64,000 nt of DNA from Thalassobacillus sp. CUG 92003 (GCF_013618635.1 NZ_JABLSJ010000001.1:62001-126000), one strand, 5' to 3'. Positions 51,376-60,804 are shown, numbered from the stretch's first letter. Notes: a model not told the origin generated them from the letters alone. Program-made: numbers and translations.

Positions 51376-52290
51376 GTGAACAAAATATCGATTCAAGAGG
51401 TGGCGACGCGGGATGGTCTGCAAATAGAGGAGCAGTTTGTGCCGACCGATCAGAAAGTTGATCTGGTCAATCGGTTAGGAGCTGCAGGGGTCGATAAAAT
51501 TGAAGTAACGTCCTTCGTGTCACCGAAAGCTGTTCCTAATCTGAAGGACGCTGAAGAGGTGATGCAACACATTGAACGGAAGGAAGGTGTAACGTATACC
51601 GCTCTCATTCCTAACGTCAAAGGGGCGGAGCGTGCGCTCGCATGTGAAGCGGATGAGGTGAACCTGGTCGCCTCGGTAAGTGAAACGCATAATCTGAAAA
51701 ATGTTCGACAGAAGGTAGACGACTCTTTTGCGAATTTCAAGGATATTGCAAGCTTTCTATCAGGCTCCGGGATAGACATAAACGGCACCCTGGCTACGAC
51801 ATTCGGCTGCCCTTTTGAAGGGAGCATCTCGGAGGACAGAGTCATGACGTTAATCGATCAGTATCTAGAGTTGGGAGCGGGAGGCATCACGCTTGCAGAT
51901 ACGACCGGCATGGCCACACCTAATCAAGTCTTCCGTCTCTGCGGTAAGGTGCTGGACAAATGGCCGGACTTGCCGCTCACACTGCATTTCCATAACACAC
52001 GCGGTATGGGGTTAGCGAATGTCGTTGAAGGCATAAGGGCCGGCGTCACCCGATTTGATGCTTCCCTCGGCGGATTAGGCGGCTGCCCATTTGCTCCTGG
52101 CGCAACCGGAAATATCTGCACGGAAGACCTTGTCCATATGCTTGCCTTTATGGGGTATGACATGAAGGCAGATCTTGATCAGCTTATTGCGATCTCCAAG
52201 CATATGGAAAAAGAGGTCGTAAAACATGAGGTGCCTGGTCAAATCATCAAAGCGGGTAAAATCACAGATTTGCATGAAGCTCGTTCATAG
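51376..52290 (+). CDS. Hydroxymethylglutaryl-CoA lyase family enzyme
   Basis: 304 residues, a DRE-TIM barrel enzyme. ISIQEVATRDGLQIEEQFVPT carries the Arg-Asp of the active site. FGCPFEGSISED, LADTTGMATPNQV and LTLHFHNTRGMGLANVVEGIRAG (metal-binding His-x-His) are typical, and the catalytic Cys is in ASLGGLGGCPFAPGATGN. HMG-CoA is cleaved to acetyl-CoA and acetoacetate; citramalyl-CoA-type lyases look alike. RBS GGAGGTGAGG. Its pairing with a CaiB transferase suggests growth on hydroxymethylglutarate or a similar acid, not leucine breakdown, since no other leucine genes are near. Confidence 0.9.
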   Translation: MNKISIQEVATRDGLQIEEQFVPTDQKVDLVNRLGAAGVDKIEVTSFVSPKAVPNLKDAEEVMQHIERKEGVTYTALIPNVKGAERALACEADEVNLVASVSETHNLKNVRQKVDDSFANFKDIASFLSGSGIDINGTLATTFGCPFEGSISEDRVMTLIDQYLELGAGGITLADTTGMATPNQVFRLCGKVLDKWPDLPLTLHFHNTRGMGLANVVEGIRAGVTRFDASLGGLGGCPFAPGATGNICTEDLVHMLAFMGYDMKADLDQLIAISKHMEKEVVKHEVPGQIIKAGKITDLHEARS

Positions 52291-52370
52291 AGGACTAGCA
52301 TTTTCGAACACTGTCAGGTTATTTTTTTACCACTATATATCTGAAAATTAAGAAAAAGGAGGAACCCTGT

Positions 52371-52622
52371 ATGAGTCAGACAAGGAAGGAACCGATTAAA
52401 AACGGAAAACTGTGGATTGTTTTTGGTGTATTACTTGCGTTGATCACCCCGTGGTATTTCCCGTCAAGTTTCGGTGATATCTTAATTTATGGCATCCCAC
52501 TTTGGGCCATCATTATCATTGCAGCATCCCTATTATTGTCAGCATTTCTATCCTATGTGATCAAGTTTCATTGGCACATGGAGGAAGAACAAGAAGAAGC
52601 AGAATCGAAAGGAGCGAAATAA
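52371..52622 (+). CDS. Small membrane partner of the SSS symporter
   Basis: 83 residues, RBS AAAGGAGG. Two membrane segments (LWIVFGVLLALITPWYF and LWAIIIIAASLLLSAFLSYVI) and an acidic tail HWHMEEEQEEAESKGAK. Small two-helix proteins of this type (DUF997/DUF3311-like) are commonly encoded just before sodium:solute symporters. It ends three bases before the symporter start, so the two are translationally coupled and probably form a complex. The DUF assignment is by layout and size. Confidence 0.65.
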   Translation: MSQTRKEPIKNGKLWIVFGVLLALITPWYFPSSFGDILIYGIPLWAIIIIAASLLLSAFLSYVIKFHWHMEEEQEEAESKGAK

Positions 52623-52625
52623 TAT

Positions 52626-54113
52626 ATGGATTTAGCATTTTCAGGTTGGTCCGGTATTCTGATTTTATTGATGTATGGTTTAATCATGCTGAGTGTCGGA
52701 CTCATTACGTACTTAAAAAATCGGAACATCCACCAAAGTCTAGAGGAATATTATCTTGGTGGTCGAGGGCTCGGGGTCATGGTTTTGTTTTTCACATTTT
52801 TTGCGACCCAGTATAGCGGGAATACCGTCATTGGCTACCCGCCTTCTGCCTATCGTCAAGGCTTCGAGTATTTAGTCTCAGTGCCCTTTTTCATTATGAT
52901 CATCATGGCGTATCTCTTGTTCGCACCGCGATTATATACGCTCGGTAAGAAGTATAGTTTGATCACACCTGCTCAGTGGTTTGAAAAGCGATTCAAATCA
53001 AAACCGGTGACGATTCTCGCCTCGTTACTGATGCTTTATGGGCTGGGGAACTATTTGCTTGAACAATTCGTTGCGATTGGACAAGGTGTCTCCGGCTTGA
53101 CCGGGGGGACCATCCCTTACCAAGTTGGCGTAATTTTCTTTGTCGTCATCATGCTGATCTACGGATGGCTCGGAGGCATGAGATCGGTCGCTTACACCGA
53201 TACCATGCAAGGGATTGCTCTGTTATTCGGCGTATTCATGCTATTGTTGGGCTCCATTATTTACTTTGGTGGTTTACCGACATCTGCAGATTACATGCAA
53301 GCCTATTCTCCAGAGAAACTCGGCATTCCTGATGGCCCAGGTGTGGTGAACTGGTTCAGCCTGCTCGTGTTGATTGGCATTGGAGCAGCGGTTTATCCTC
53401 ACGCTATTCAACGGATTTTTTCAGCCAAAAGTGAACTGACGTTGAAGCGCTCCTTTAGTCGCATGGCCTGGATGCCCTTTGTGACTGCTGGTGTTGTCTT
53501 CCTGATCGGGATCATTGGCATTAACGCCTTCCCTGGCCTGTCTGAAGGAGATTCAGAACAGTTAGTCGGGATGATGGCCAGCAGTGTGGCGAGTCAAAAC
53601 GCTATTTTCTACTGGGCCATGGTGCTTTTGTTCGGAGGCGTGATTGCGGCCATTGTATCCACTGCGGATTCCGTATTGCTCACCTTTTCTTCAATCATTT
53701 CAAATGATTTGTACGGGAGTTATATCAATCCCGACGCCTCTCAATATAAAAAACTTTTAGTCGGGAAACTTGTCGGCGTATTAGCTGTAGCGATCCTGAT
53801 ACTCATCGCCTGGTTTCCACCAGCGACACTTTATCAGATTTTCGTGTTAAAATTTGAATTACTGATTCAGATTGCTCCCGGACTGATTATTGGCCTGTAT
53901 TGGAACCGTCTGCATTCCAAAGCTGTTTTCGCTGGGATGGTTGCCGGAACATTAGTCGCATCACTCATGTCGATTTTCGACCTTTCACTCCTCGGTTTTG
54001 CCAGCGGCTTATGGGGACTGCTCCTAAATTGCGGTATTTGTGTATCGGGCAGCTATATTATGACAGCTTCCGTTGTAGAAGAGGAGGAAGCCAAACAAGT
54101 CATTGGGATGTAA
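52626..54113 (+). CDS. Sodium:solute symporter (SSS family)
   Basis: 495 residues with about 13 membrane helices. LEEYYLGGRGLGVMVLFFTFFATQYSGNTVIGYPPSAYRQGF, YGWLGGMRSVAYTDTMQGI and STADSVLLTFSSIISNDLY are SSS/SLC5 motifs, the last including the Na2-site Ser/Thr. Related to the PanF-like branch. It imports a substrate with sodium, presumably the acid degraded by the CoA-transferase and lyase upstream. An MFS permease gene follows, so two transporters are encoded in the operon. Confidence 0.9.
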   Translation: MDLAFSGWSGILILLMYGLIMLSVGLITYLKNRNIHQSLEEYYLGGRGLGVMVLFFTFFATQYSGNTVIGYPPSAYRQGFEYLVSVPFFIMIIMAYLLFAPRLYTLGKKYSLITPAQWFEKRFKSKPVTILASLLMLYGLGNYLLEQFVAIGQGVSGLTGGTIPYQVGVIFFVVIMLIYGWLGGMRSVAYTDTMQGIALLFGVFMLLLGSIIYFGGLPTSADYMQAYSPEKLGIPDGPGVVNWFSLLVLIGIGAAVYPHAIQRIFSAKSELTLKRSFSRMAWMPFVTAGVVFLIGIIGINAFPGLSEGDSEQLVGMMASSVASQNAIFYWAMVLLFGGVIAAIVSTADSVLLTFSSIISNDLYGSYINPDASQYKKLLVGKLVGVLAVAILILIAWFPPATLYQIFVLKFELLIQIAPGLIIGLYWNRLHSKAVFAGMVAGTLVASLMSIFDLSLLGFASGLWGLLLNCGICVSGSYIMTASVVEEEEAKQVIGM

Positions 54114-54137
54114 TGTTCTAGAAAAGAGATGACAGTT

Positions 54138-55376
54138 ATGAGAAACAATGCCACAAATCAACAGATCACGCCTATGTACAGCCCATGGCGCATGCTGTTA
54201 TGGCTGTTGGCAGCCCAGATTATGGTCGCGTTCATCGGGCGGAGTCTTGGTCCGCTCGGTGTTCTCATTGAGGACGATTTAGGGTTAACAAAAGCGCAAG
54301 TAGGCTTGTTACCATCTGCTTTGTTTCTAGGTCAGGCGCTCGCTTCCATTCCGAGTGGCTTTGTTGTGGACCGGTTTGGTTCCAAGCCTTTGTTGTTGAT
54401 TCTCTCGAGTTGTATCGGGACAAGTTTCTTATTGATGACCTTTCAAACCAACTTCGTGCTTGTTTTGCTGCTTATCATGATCGGCGGGATTGGGTATGGC
54501 GGCATGCATCCTACGACGAACCGCGGCATTGTCTATTGGTTTACCCAGAAACAAAGGGGAACTGCGATGGGGATTAAACAAATGGGCATCACCTTTGGGT
54601 CCGCGCTATCTGCTATTCTCTTATTACCGCTTGCTGAAACGTATGGATGGAGAATCGTGGTGCTGATCGCCTGCCTGGGTTTAATGGCTGCAGGGGCGCT
54701 TGCGTTTTTATTTTATCGTGACCCAAAAGTGGAGGAAGATAAACAGCGCAAAAAAGCCTCTCCAGCTTCAACCTTCTCGTCATTAGCGGCGATGGCCAAA
54801 AATAAACCGTTGTTACTGATCAGCCTGAGCGCTATGGGGATTAACGGCTCACAAATGTGTTTGAACACGTACCTGGTACTCTTTACATATGAACAGATCG
54901 GCATCAATCTCGTATTAGCGGGGTTATTACTCGTTGTGTCTGAAGTCGGAGGATCTCTCGGGAGAATCGGCTGGGGCGTTATCAGTGATCGAATGTTCGG
55001 TGGCGAACGCTTGAAAGTGATGATGATCATTGTGATCATCACGCTATGCTTAAGCGCAGTGGTCGCGTTTATTCCCGCTGGTACACCCTACGGCCTATTA
55101 GTGCCGCTGTTTTTCCTATTTGGCTTCTCCGTCTCCGGATTCAACGGAATATGGATGAACCTGGCGTCTGAGCTCGTACCAAAAGAGCAAGCAGGCTTAT
55201 CAAGCGGCTTCAGTATTACCTTAGGCTCCGCTGGTGTCATCCTGCTTCCGCCTCTATTCGGCACCATCATCGATCAAAGCAACACCTACACATTCGCCTG
55301 GCTGATGATTTCAATCATAATGACGGTTGTCATGATCATCATAAGCCGGTTAAACAAGATGACGAAAGCGTCGTAA
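54138..55376 (+). CDS. MFS transporter
   Basis: About 412 residues; the ATG at 54138 is preferred because the one at 54129 touches the purine-rich RBS region. Twelve predicted helices. GFVVDRFGSKPLLLI after helix 2 is the MFS loop 2-3 motif, and GFSVSGFNGIWMNLASELVPKEQAGLSSG is typical of the C-terminal half in anion:cation symporter-like members. It could bring in or export a second carboxylate, or be a backup for the SSS symporter. Substrate not predictable. Confidence 0.85.
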   Translation: MRNNATNQQITPMYSPWRMLLWLLAAQIMVAFIGRSLGPLGVLIEDDLGLTKAQVGLLPSALFLGQALASIPSGFVVDRFGSKPLLLILSSCIGTSFLLMTFQTNFVLVLLLIMIGGIGYGGMHPTTNRGIVYWFTQKQRGTAMGIKQMGITFGSALSAILLLPLAETYGWRIVVLIACLGLMAAGALAFLFYRDPKVEEDKQRKKASPASTFSSLAAMAKNKPLLLISLSAMGINGSQMCLNTYLVLFTYEQIGINLVLAGLLLVVSEVGGSLGRIGWGVISDRMFGGERLKVMMIIVIITLCLSAVVAFIPAGTPYGLLVPLFFLFGFSVSGFNGIWMNLASELVPKEQAGLSSGFSITLGSAGVILLPPLFGTIIDQSNTYTFAWLMISIIMTVVMIIISRLNKMTKAS

Positions 55377-55397
55377 CGATCGAAAGGAATGAAAACG

Positions 55398-56021
55398 ATG
55401 AAATTTCGCCCATCAGAATTAGAAAATCAGCATGTCTATAAACTTTTATCAGGCTCAGTGGTCCCGCGCCCCATCGCCTGGGTCTCCACCATCTCAGACG
55501 AAGGTGTACTAAATTTAGCCCCCTTTAGCTTTTTCACGGTAGCATCCCGGAACCCGCCCATGTTGTGCATCTCAGTAGGACCAGGCGTCGGAGAGCGGGA
55601 AGGCACAACAAAGGATACATTAGTGAACATCCAATCGAATGAAGAATTCGTCATCAATATTTCGAGCACTCCGCTAGGAAATGAACTACAGAAAACGTCA
55701 GAACATCTGCCGCGTGATGTGGATGAATTCGCTGAAGCCGACCTTCATGCAGTTGCGAGTGACCAGATCAAGCCTATGCGGGTCAGGGAAGCCCCCATTC
55801 AGATGGAGTGCAAATTGAACCAGATCATTAAGCTCGGTACGGATCACCTCATTATCGGGGAGATGGTGATGTACCATATTCGCGATGATTATTATACGGA
55901 GGCGTATAAAGTCAATTTAGAAAAATTACGACCCCTTGGGCGGCTGGCGAATGTGTTTAGTGAGAGTAAAGATTTCTTTTCACTTCCAAGTGACGCGTTA
56001 AAAAGAGATAAAAGGGAATAA
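55398..56021 (+). CDS. Flavin reductase-like (FMN-binding split barrel) protein
   Basis: About 207 residues from the ATG at 55398, ten bases after AAAGGA (the ATG at 55389 is too close). YKLLSGSVVPRPIAWVSTISDEGVLNLAPFSFFTVASRNPPMLCISVG is the hallmark of the flavoredoxin/flavin reductase family with an FMN site. EFVINI and a C-terminal ring-closing segment follow. Last gene of the operon. Its link to the acid degradation pathway is unclear; it may supply reduced flavin or be an electron carrier. Confidence 0.85.
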   Translation: MKFRPSELENQHVYKLLSGSVVPRPIAWVSTISDEGVLNLAPFSFFTVASRNPPMLCISVGPGVGEREGTTKDTLVNIQSNEEFVINISSTPLGNELQKTSEHLPRDVDEFAEADLHAVASDQIKPMRVREAPIQMECKLNQIIKLGTDHLIIGEMVMYHIRDDYYTEAYKVNLEKLRPLGRLANVFSESKDFFSLPSDALKRDKRE

Positions 56022-56196
56022 GTTGATAAGAGTGGCTACGCGAACTTCGTGTGGCCACTTTTTGTACACCTACTAAATCAACTGGCTTTTACCAGCTGTT
56101 TTTTATTGTAACCTAAATGTACCGTCTTCCAGTTTCCATGACTTTAATCGTTAAGAATTGCCAGCTTGAAAAGTTAGAAAATTTCGACACAAAGCA

Positions 56197-56225
56197 TTGA
56201 CAAAACTTTATCCAGTCGTTAAACT
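56197..56225 (+). promoter_or_regulatory. lacI-type regulator promoter
   Basis: TTGACA (56197-56202), 17-bp spacer, TAAACT (56220-56225). A near-consensus sigma-A promoter. The operator lies ~40 bp downstream of the expected start site. Confidence 0.75.
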
Positions 56226-56266
56226 AAGGTCAAACTTTAACTGAAAGCGATTTCATTTTTTGGAGT

Positions 56267-56290
56267 AAAATGATGAACGTTCATCATTTT
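56267..56290. promoter_or_regulatory. LacI-type operator 1
   Basis: A perfect 24-bp palindrome with half-site AAAATGATGAAC, centred on ACGT. It lies between the promoter and the regulator gene, so it would act as an autoregulatory roadblock. An exact second copy is at 57405-57428. Confidence 0.8.
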
Positions 56291-56324
56291 GGAATCTATG
56301 TGCTAAGGATTGTGGGGAGAAACG

Positions 56325-57350
56325 ATGAGAGTGACAGCGAAAACGATCGCAAAACAATTGAATATGTCCCCGGCTACCGTGGACCGTGTATTACATAATA
56401 GAGGAGGGGTGAAACCGAAGACAGTAAACAAAGTGCTCGCGAAAGCAGAGGAACTCAACTACACGCCGAACAAATCAGCTAGTTTCCTCGCTAAGAAGAA
56501 ATTGGTGAAAGTCGCTTTCGTGCTGCCGGAGTATCCGGAGTATTTTTGGAAGGAAATTGAGAGGGGCATAGACAACGCTCTCGAGGACATCACGGACTAC
56601 GGTTTCCACGTCGATATTAAAAAGACGTCACACACAATCGAGCATCAACTCGAAACCGTCCATACCATTATCAATTCCGGGGAGTATGATGGGATGGTCA
56701 TCTGTCCCAAAGACGGCGTTTCGCTGACGAACATTATCGAATCAGCCGTAAACAATGATTTTCCAATTTTCACTTTCAACAACGATTCGCCCGAAAGTGG
56801 CAGAATCTCGTATGTCGGAGCTAATTATTATGACGCTGGGAAGCTGGCCGGCGACCTTGCTTCTAAGTTCACTGGCGAATCAAAGCGATTTGCGATCATT
56901 ATTGATGAAGCGGACACGTATCAGATGAAACAGAAACGAAAAGGGTTCGAAGCATTCACGCTCGAGAATGGCGACGTCGATTTCGTTAAACTCCTCCGCC
57001 TTGACAACCAGTCGATGTCAGCTTCCTTGGAGAAAGTCAGACAGAATATCGCAGACGTGGATAGCGTTTATGTGGCATGCGGGGCTCTCGCTGAGGTAGC
57101 CGAACAGGTGAAGCAGATGGAATCGAACAAGCCCGTACTGATCGGTCATGACCTGAATGATGCTGTCTATCACCAATTGCAGGAGGACATTGTAACAGCG
57201 ACGATTTGTCAGGATCCTCATTATCAGGGAAGTCTTGCGGTTCGTCTTGCTTTCAATTATCTGATGCTGGATAAGCTTCCTGAGAAAGAAGATAATGTTG
57301 TGAAGCTCGAAATCGTTACGAAAGGCAATGCGAAGTACTATTTGAATTGA
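56325..57350 (+). CDS. LacI-family transcriptional regulator
   Basis: 341 residues from the ATG at 56325 (GGGGAG upstream). The N-terminal helix-turn-helix reads VTAKTIAKQLNMSPATVDRVLHNRGGVKPKTVNKVLAKAEELNYTPNKSASFLA, and a Peripla_BP-type sugar-binding domain follows (KLVKVAFVLPEYPEYFWKEIERGI onward). It heads the sugar uptake cluster, with identical palindromes before itself and before the binding-protein gene. The expected inducer is the imported saccharide or a product of the GH31 enzyme. Confidence 0.92.
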   Translation: MRVTAKTIAKQLNMSPATVDRVLHNRGGVKPKTVNKVLAKAEELNYTPNKSASFLAKKKLVKVAFVLPEYPEYFWKEIERGIDNALEDITDYGFHVDIKKTSHTIEHQLETVHTIINSGEYDGMVICPKDGVSLTNIIESAVNNDFPIFTFNNDSPESGRISYVGANYYDAGKLAGDLASKFTGESKRFAIIIDEADTYQMKQKRKGFEAFTLENGDVDFVKLLRLDNQSMSASLEKVRQNIADVDSVYVACGALAEVAEQVKQMESNKPVLIGHDLNDAVYHQLQEDIVTATICQDPHYQGSLAVRLAFNYLMLDKLPEKEDNVVKLEIVTKGNAKYYLN

Positions 57351-57360
57351 CGTTTTCGGG

Positions 57361-57385
57361 ACAGAACAGGCTCTACCTGTTCTGT
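57361..57385 (+). terminator. Terminator/attenuator between regulator and transporter genes
   Basis: ACAGAACAGG pairs perfectly with CCTGTTCTGT around CTCTA, then TGCCAAATTATTTTTTT. It lies ten bases after the regulator stop. The separation of the U run suggests partial termination. Confidence 0.6.
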
Positions 57386-57404
57386 TGCCAAATTATTTTT
57401 TTGA

Positions 57405-57428
57405 AAAATGATGAACGTTCATCATTTT
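57405..57428. promoter_or_regulatory. LacI-type operator 2
   Basis: Exact 24-bp duplicate of the palindrome at 56267-56290, 32 bp upstream of the binding-protein start. No good promoter is visible between it and the hairpin (TTGCCA at 57385 has only a weak -10). Confidence 0.8.
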
Positions 57429-57460
57429 GCTGTGAAAATCCGAAAAAAGGAGTGGAGAGA

Positions 57461-58696
57461 ATGAGACAAAAACTGGTACTGGTGGTGTCCATGTTAATGC
57501 TGGTCGTCATGGCAGCGTGTGGAAACAATGAGGGAAGTACAGAGACAGAAGGCAGTGACGGAAAAAAAGAGCTTTTATTATGGCATTACTACACAAGCTC
57601 GGAAGAAGCACTGAATAAGATGCTCGACGACTACAACTCATCTCAGGATGAAGTTGAAGTGGTCGCAGAGTATGTACCGTTTGATGAAATGAACAGACAG
57701 CTGTCTGTCGGTACTGCCGGAGATACATTGCCGGATATCGTCGTGTCGGATACGGTCAACAACGCTTCGATGGCCTCGATGGGGATCCTGACAGACCTCT
57801 CCTCGAAAATCGAGGAATGGGGAAAGAGCGATCAATTGCTGGAAGGCCCTCTCAATTCTGCAAAATATAAAGATAGCTACTATGGTCTACCTCTAACCAC
57901 TAACTCCCTGGGGCTCTTCTATAATAAAGACAAGCTGGATGAAGCGGGTATCGAAGAACCACCGAAGACATGGGAAGAACTTGAGGAGGCAGCGGCTGCC
58001 CTGACCACTGAAGATGTGAAAGGGTTCGGTTTATCAGCGACAAGATCGGAAGAGTCAACTTTTCAATTTTATCCTTTAATCTACTCTTCAGGTGCCACGT
58101 ACCAGGAACTCGGTTCTTCGGAGGCAGCGGAGACGTTTAACTATGTAAAAGGTTTGCTGGATGAAGGATATATGAGTCAGGATGTGCTGAATGCCACCCA
58201 AGATGACCTGACGAGAAAATTCGTAGAAGGTAATCTTGCGATGATGATCAACGGGCCGTGGATGATTGAACGGATCGAAGAAAATGTGGATTTTGAAATC
58301 GGCATAGCAAAGATTCCAAAAGATGAACAATACGTTTCTGTTACCGGCGGAGATAATATTTCCATTACTAAAAATGCGGATGTCGAAGCTGGCTGGGATT
58401 TCCTAACATGGTTGTTCGAACCAGAGCAAAATGAACGTTTCGCAAAAGAGACCGGTTATTATCCGACGAGATCGGATGTATTGAATGAAGCGGACTACTG
58501 GAAGAATACCGAGCATGTGAAAGATTTCATCCCTATCATGGAGGATGCTGTGCCAAGAGGGCCGTCTCCTGATTGGCCAAATATATCGGAAGCGGTCCAG
58601 ATTGCCATTCAGGAAGTGCTGACAGACGCGAAGCCGACAGATGAAGCATTGGAGGAAGCGGCAACGAAGATAGAAGAAATAGAATCGGAAGAATAA
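57461..58696 (+). CDS. ABC sugar transporter, substrate-binding lipoprotein
   Basis: 411 residues from the ATG at 57461 (GGAG eight bases upstream). A lipoprotein signal MRQKLVLVVSMLMLVVMAAC ends in the lipobox Cys20. The body is a family 1 (MalE/UgpB-like) sugar-binding protein with LLLWHYYTSSEEAL, LPDIVVSDTVN, GLPLTTNSLGLFYNKDKLDEAGIEEPPKTWEEL and MMINGPWMIERIEENVDFEIG. It is anchored outside the membrane and delivers an oligosaccharide to the two permeases. Partner genes: a GH31 glycosidase between it and the permeases. Confidence 0.92.
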   Translation: MRQKLVLVVSMLMLVVMAACGNNEGSTETEGSDGKKELLLWHYYTSSEEALNKMLDDYNSSQDEVEVVAEYVPFDEMNRQLSVGTAGDTLPDIVVSDTVNNASMASMGILTDLSSKIEEWGKSDQLLEGPLNSAKYKDSYYGLPLTTNSLGLFYNKDKLDEAGIEEPPKTWEELEEAAAALTTEDVKGFGLSATRSEESTFQFYPLIYSSGATYQELGSSEAAETFNYVKGLLDEGYMSQDVLNATQDDLTRKFVEGNLAMMINGPWMIERIEENVDFEIGIAKIPKDEQYVSVTGGDNISITKNADVEAGWDFLTWLFEPEQNERFAKETGYYPTRSDVLNEADYWKNTEHVKDFIPIMEDAVPRGPSPDWPNISEAVQIAIQEVLTDAKPTDEALEEAATKIEEIESEE

Positions 58697-58744
58697 AACA
58701 GGCAGGGCAGCCGGGGTGCTGCCCTGATACGGGGAGCGAAGGAC

Positions 58745-60754
58745 ATGGATAGTATGTTTACGGTAGATGGGAATCGTCTCATCAGAGAATATGACGGAGA
58801 AAAAATGTGGATTGAACCTTGGGGAAAGGACAGTCTGCGCGTGCGATCTACAGAACTTACCACCATAGAGGAAGAAGATTGGGCATTGCTTCCGCAACAT
58901 GACAATAAAGCTGAAATCGCGATTGACGAAGACAAAGCGACAATTGTAAACGGAAAGATCAAAGCAGTTGTATCTTCAGAAGCAGCCGGGAAAACCATCT
59001 TCTACAATCAAAAAGGCGACATTCTTCTTCAGGAATATGTTCGAAACCGCAAGAATTTAAAAGAATTTACGAGTGCTTTGAAAATTGATGCTCGCGAGTT
59101 CAAGGCTAATCTCGGTGGTGATTTTCGGCTGACACAGCGTTTTGAATCAGACCCGGAAGAAAAACTGTTTGGCATGGGACAGTACCAGCAGCCGTTTCTC
59201 GATTTGAAAAATTGTACGCTCGAACTCGCTCAGCGTAATTCCCAGGCAAGTGTGCCATTCGCACTCTCCAGCCTTGGCTACGGCTTCCTATGGAACAACC
59301 CGGCGATCGGTCAGGTGACGTTCGGCAAGAATATCACCGAATGGACGGCCGTCTCAACGAAGCAGTTGGATTACTGGATTACAGCGGGGGATTCACCTGC
59401 TGAAATCGAAGAGGCTTACGCCCGTGCGACGGGAACTGTACCGATGATGCCAGAGTACGGACTCGGATTCTGGCAATGCAAATTACGCTACCAAACCCAG
59501 GAAGAACTGCTTGAAGTGGCCAGAGAATATAAGAAACGGGAGTTGCCGATCGACGTGATCGTCGTCGACTATTTTCATTGGCCAACGCAGGGAGACTGGC
59601 GGTTCGATACGGATTACTGGCCGGATCCAGAAGGCATGGTGAAAGAACTGAAAGAGATGGGGATCGAGTTGATGGTGTCCGTTTGGCCCACCGTGGACAA
59701 AAAGAGTGAGAACTATCAGGAAATGCTGCAGAAGGGCTATCTGACTCGAGCGGAGAAAGGAATCCGCATTACCCATGACTTTCTCGGGAACACTGTCTAT
59801 TTCGACCCCACCCATCCCGGTGCCAGAGCGTTCATCTGGAAGAAAGCGAAACAAAACTATTATGACAAAGGTATCACTATTTTCTGGCTGGACGAAGCGG
59901 AGCCGGAGTACAATGTGTATGATTTTGAAAACTACCGTTATCACATCGGCTCGAACGCCCAGGTCGGAAATATATACCCGCTTATGTTCTCGAGAGCTTT
60001 TTATGACGGGATGAAACAGGAAGGGCAGAAGGAAATCGTAAACCTCGTCCGATGCGCCTGGGCAGGAAGCCAGCGCTATGGGGCTCTTGTCTGGTCCGGG
60101 GATATAGATTCGAGTTTCGCTTCCTTAAGAAACCAATTCAACACCGGTCTGAACATGGGTATTGCCGGCATCCCGTGGTGGACGACGGATATTGGAGGGT
60201 TCCAGGGAGCCTGGACCGATGATCCTGATTTTCGAGAATGCATCATCCGCTGGTTCCAATACGGCGCCTTCTGCCCGGTCTTCCGCCTGCACGGAGACCG
60301 TGAACCCCATCAGGAACCGCTCGGAGAAATCGGAGGTGGCCTGTGTCCGAGTGGAGCGGCAAATGAAGTATGGAGCTATGGCGAAGAAGCGTATCATATT
60401 TTCAGAAAATATATGCATATGCGTGAACGCCTGCGTCCGTACATAAGGGACTTGATGAAAGAAGCGCATGAAAAAGGTACACCGGTCATGAGGCCTTTAT
60501 TCTATGATTTCGCCGCGGACAAAGAAGCATGGAACATCGAGGATGCCTATATGTTCGGCCCGAAGCTTCTCGTAGCGCCCGTTCTTCACGAAGACCAGAG
60601 AAATCGCACGGTGTATTTACCGGAAGGGGAAGCGTGGACGAACGCCCATACTGGCGAATCGTTTGAAGGGGGACAGTATATCGATTGTCCGGCATCGCTT
60701 GAAACGATTCCGTTATTCTTGAGGGGGGATGCATCATTGCCAATCAAGGAGTAA
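58745..60754 (+). CDS. GH31 family glycosidase (alpha-glucosidase/alpha-xylosidase)
   Basis: 669 residues; RBS GGGGAG and GAAGGA upstream. No signal peptide, so it acts inside the cell on an imported saccharide. An N-terminal beta-sandwich (1-230) precedes a TIM barrel with the catalytic nucleophile Asp383 in FWLDEAEPE and the likely acid/base Asp453 in WSGDIDSSFASL. GIPWWTTDIGGFQG and CPVFRLHGDREPHQEP are GH31 substrate-site motifs. The WLDEAEPE form is common in GH31 members acting on xylosyl or unusual alpha-linkages, so alpha-xylosidase or alpha-glucosidase activity remains open. Confidence 0.92.
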   Translation: MDSMFTVDGNRLIREYDGEKMWIEPWGKDSLRVRSTELTTIEEEDWALLPQHDNKAEIAIDEDKATIVNGKIKAVVSSEAAGKTIFYNQKGDILLQEYVRNRKNLKEFTSALKIDAREFKANLGGDFRLTQRFESDPEEKLFGMGQYQQPFLDLKNCTLELAQRNSQASVPFALSSLGYGFLWNNPAIGQVTFGKNITEWTAVSTKQLDYWITAGDSPAEIEEAYARATGTVPMMPEYGLGFWQCKLRYQTQEELLEVAREYKKRELPIDVIVVDYFHWPTQGDWRFDTDYWPDPEGMVKELKEMGIELMVSVWPTVDKKSENYQEMLQKGYLTRAEKGIRITHDFLGNTVYFDPTHPGARAFIWKKAKQNYYDKGITIFWLDEAEPEYNVYDFENYRYHIGSNAQVGNIYPLMFSRAFYDGMKQEGQKEIVNLVRCAWAGSQRYGALVWSGDIDSSFASLRNQFNTGLNMGIAGIPWWTTDIGGFQGAWTDDPDFRECIIRWFQYGAFCPVFRLHGDREPHQEPLGEIGGGLCPSGAANEVWSYGEEAYHIFRKYMHMRERLRPYIRDLMKEAHEKGTPVMRPLFYDFAADKEAWNIEDAYMFGPKLLVAPVLHEDQRNRTVYLPEGEAWTNAHTGESFEGGQYIDCPASLETIPLFLRGDASLPIKE

Positions 60755-60804
60755 CAGAAAACAGGCTTAAAAACCAACGCGTCAGACAAAAGGAAAGGAA
60801 TGGG

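Noticed and set aside
54868-54881. GTACCTGGTAC inside the MFS gene
   Set aside because: Lacks the conserved second half of the repeat and encodes an ordinary membrane stretch (TYLVL); chance.
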